In this document: piece after piece, positions 33,085 to 33,663 of the stretch
Position numbering within the stretch: position 1 is the first letter of the stretch
Layout of the letters: each line of letters begins with the position of its first letter
Assembly (NCBI GenBank): GCA_937995835.1
Contig: CALKIV010000106.1
Location: forward strand, 1-33,663
Length of the DNA: 33,663 nt
Direction: 5' to 3'
From: an uncultured Dysgonomonas sp.
GTDB lineage: Bacteria; Bacteroidota; Bacteroidia; Bacteroidales; Dysgonomonadaceae
Translations under genes and position numbers: made by a program
Notes under the pieces: model-generated
Database searches by the model: none
What the model saw: the letters and a program-made list of their open reading frames with translations, nothing else
Told to the model about the DNA's origin: nothing

Positions 33085-33414
33085 GAGCTCAATATTTAGT
33101 AAGAAAAGATAAAACAGCAAATATAACCTTATACAGATTTATTGGTTGAGTTTTCTTACATTTCTTTTGCTTCAAAATATAAGTAACTTGACTTGTCAGA
33201 TAAACGGCCGTTAAAATGACGGAACAAAATCCTAGGCAATGTCTTCGTGATGGCTAAAAAAACCTATTAATTAATGATGTTTTTCGTCATTAATATTTTA
33301 GGAAAATAGAATATACAGAAACGAAAAACGCCTTATTAGTTTGGGAAGAAAAAGAAAAGTATTGTGTTTTATTGGGTGTCATTGCTATTTATGTATTTAT
33401 GATTAGTTTATGAT
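33085..33414. other. Non-coding region with possible res site, before the iterons
   Basis: No gene. It holds a perfect palindrome AACGGCCGTT (33203-33212) and a longer dyad: CCTA (33263-33266) and ATTAATGA (33270-33277) face TCATTAAT (33287-33294) and TAGG (33299-33302). Imperfect dyads upstream of a resolvase gene are how res subsites look, but subsites cannot be delimited. The AT-rich tail (33290-33414) could also serve as the melting region of the origin. Confidence 0.45.
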
Positions 33415-33663
33415 AATGGTGTACAAGTTTACACATCTAAAAGTGTTAAAATGCAGAAAGAAGTGCCTGAGACCTCGAAAAGTACTGTGTACAAGTTTAC
33501 ACATCTAATTGGCATTGTGTACAAGTTTACACATCTAATTGACCCATTGTGTACAAGTTTACACATCTAATTGACCCATCGTGTACAAGTTTACACATCT
33601 AATTGACCCATTGTGTACAAGTTTACACATCTAATTGACCCATTGTGTACAAGTTTACACATC
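33415..33663. repeat. Replication iterons, right block (7 copies, last partial)
   Basis: Copies start at 33415 (diverged edge), 33483, 33513, 33545, 33577, 33609 and 33641, and the last is cut at 33663 after 23 bases. All keep TGTACAAGTTTACACA. The first two stand apart (steps of 68 and 30 bases), the others are 32 bases apart. The copy at 33577 carries the same CATCG variant as the copy at 97. The final 55 bases equal bases 1-55, and 33513-33663 equals 33-183 exactly, so the two blocks are one array across the cut. Confidence 0.88.

Noticed and set aside
33085..33120. Twelve-residue N-terminal extension of the serine recombinase
   Set aside because: It is hydrophobic and lies before the conserved beginning MKIGYMRVS. 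The ATG at 33084 fits the family.

Overview
The window looks like a circular, mobilizable plasmid of a Bacteroidales-type bacterium (Bacteroidetes), cut open inside its replication iterons. Both ends lie in the same 32-bp tandem repeat. The last 55 bases equal the first 55, so the molecule would close at about 33.6 kb. The lineage is inferred from the low GC content, the Bacteroides-style promoter elements (TAnnTTTG at -7, in two cases with TTG 19 bases upstream), the BtgA/BtgB mobilization pair, the IntDOT-like tyrosine recombinase and the YD-repeat/RHS proteins. I cannot name a genus.

Layout. (1) About 1-3.6 kb, minus strand: iterons, a Rep-type initiator, a small helix-turn-helix protein and a ParA/ribbon-helix-helix partition pair, plus a decayed toxin-antitoxin (TA) copy. 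(2) About 4.1-4.4 kb: a small secreted protein carrying one YD repeat. (3) About 4.6-9.2 kb: an integrative/mobilizable module with a tyrosine recombinase, two excisionase-like proteins, a dyad-rich region, a mobilization accessory gene, a structured oriT candidate, a MobC-like protein and a relaxase. (4) About 9.3-27.2 kb: a complete Wzx/Wzy-type surface polysaccharide locus. (5) About 27.3-30.1 kb: a 5'-truncated RHS gene with a polymorphic toxin tip, its probable immunity gene, an orphan second toxin tip and an Imm27-type immunity gene. (6) About 30.1-33.4 kb, minus strand: a second mobilization pair (btgB, btgA) with its own oriT candidate, an intact RelE/ParE-type TA pair and a serine resolvase, then back into the iterons.

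How the genes work together. The glycan locus carries its own initiation chemistry. PglF-, PglE- and PglD-like enzymes would make UDP-diNAc-bacillosamine, and a PglC-like enzyme would load it on undecaprenyl phosphate. WecB and WecC supply UDP-ManNAcA. Three glycosyltransferases and a pyruvyltransferase-family protein build the repeat unit, Wzx flips it, Wzy polymerises it, and Wza with the Wzc tyrosine kinase exports the polymer. A mobile replicon could therefore change the surface coat of its host in one transfer. Partition, the resolvase and the TA pair would stabilise the plasmid. Two unrelated relaxase systems offer two routes of mobilization, but no conjugation pore genes are present, so a helper element would be needed. 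The RHS cassettes suggest contact-dependent competition, or donor material for changing the toxin tip of a chromosomal RHS gene.

Everything here was read by eye from sequence and translation. Family names rest on recognised motifs, and no database search was run.
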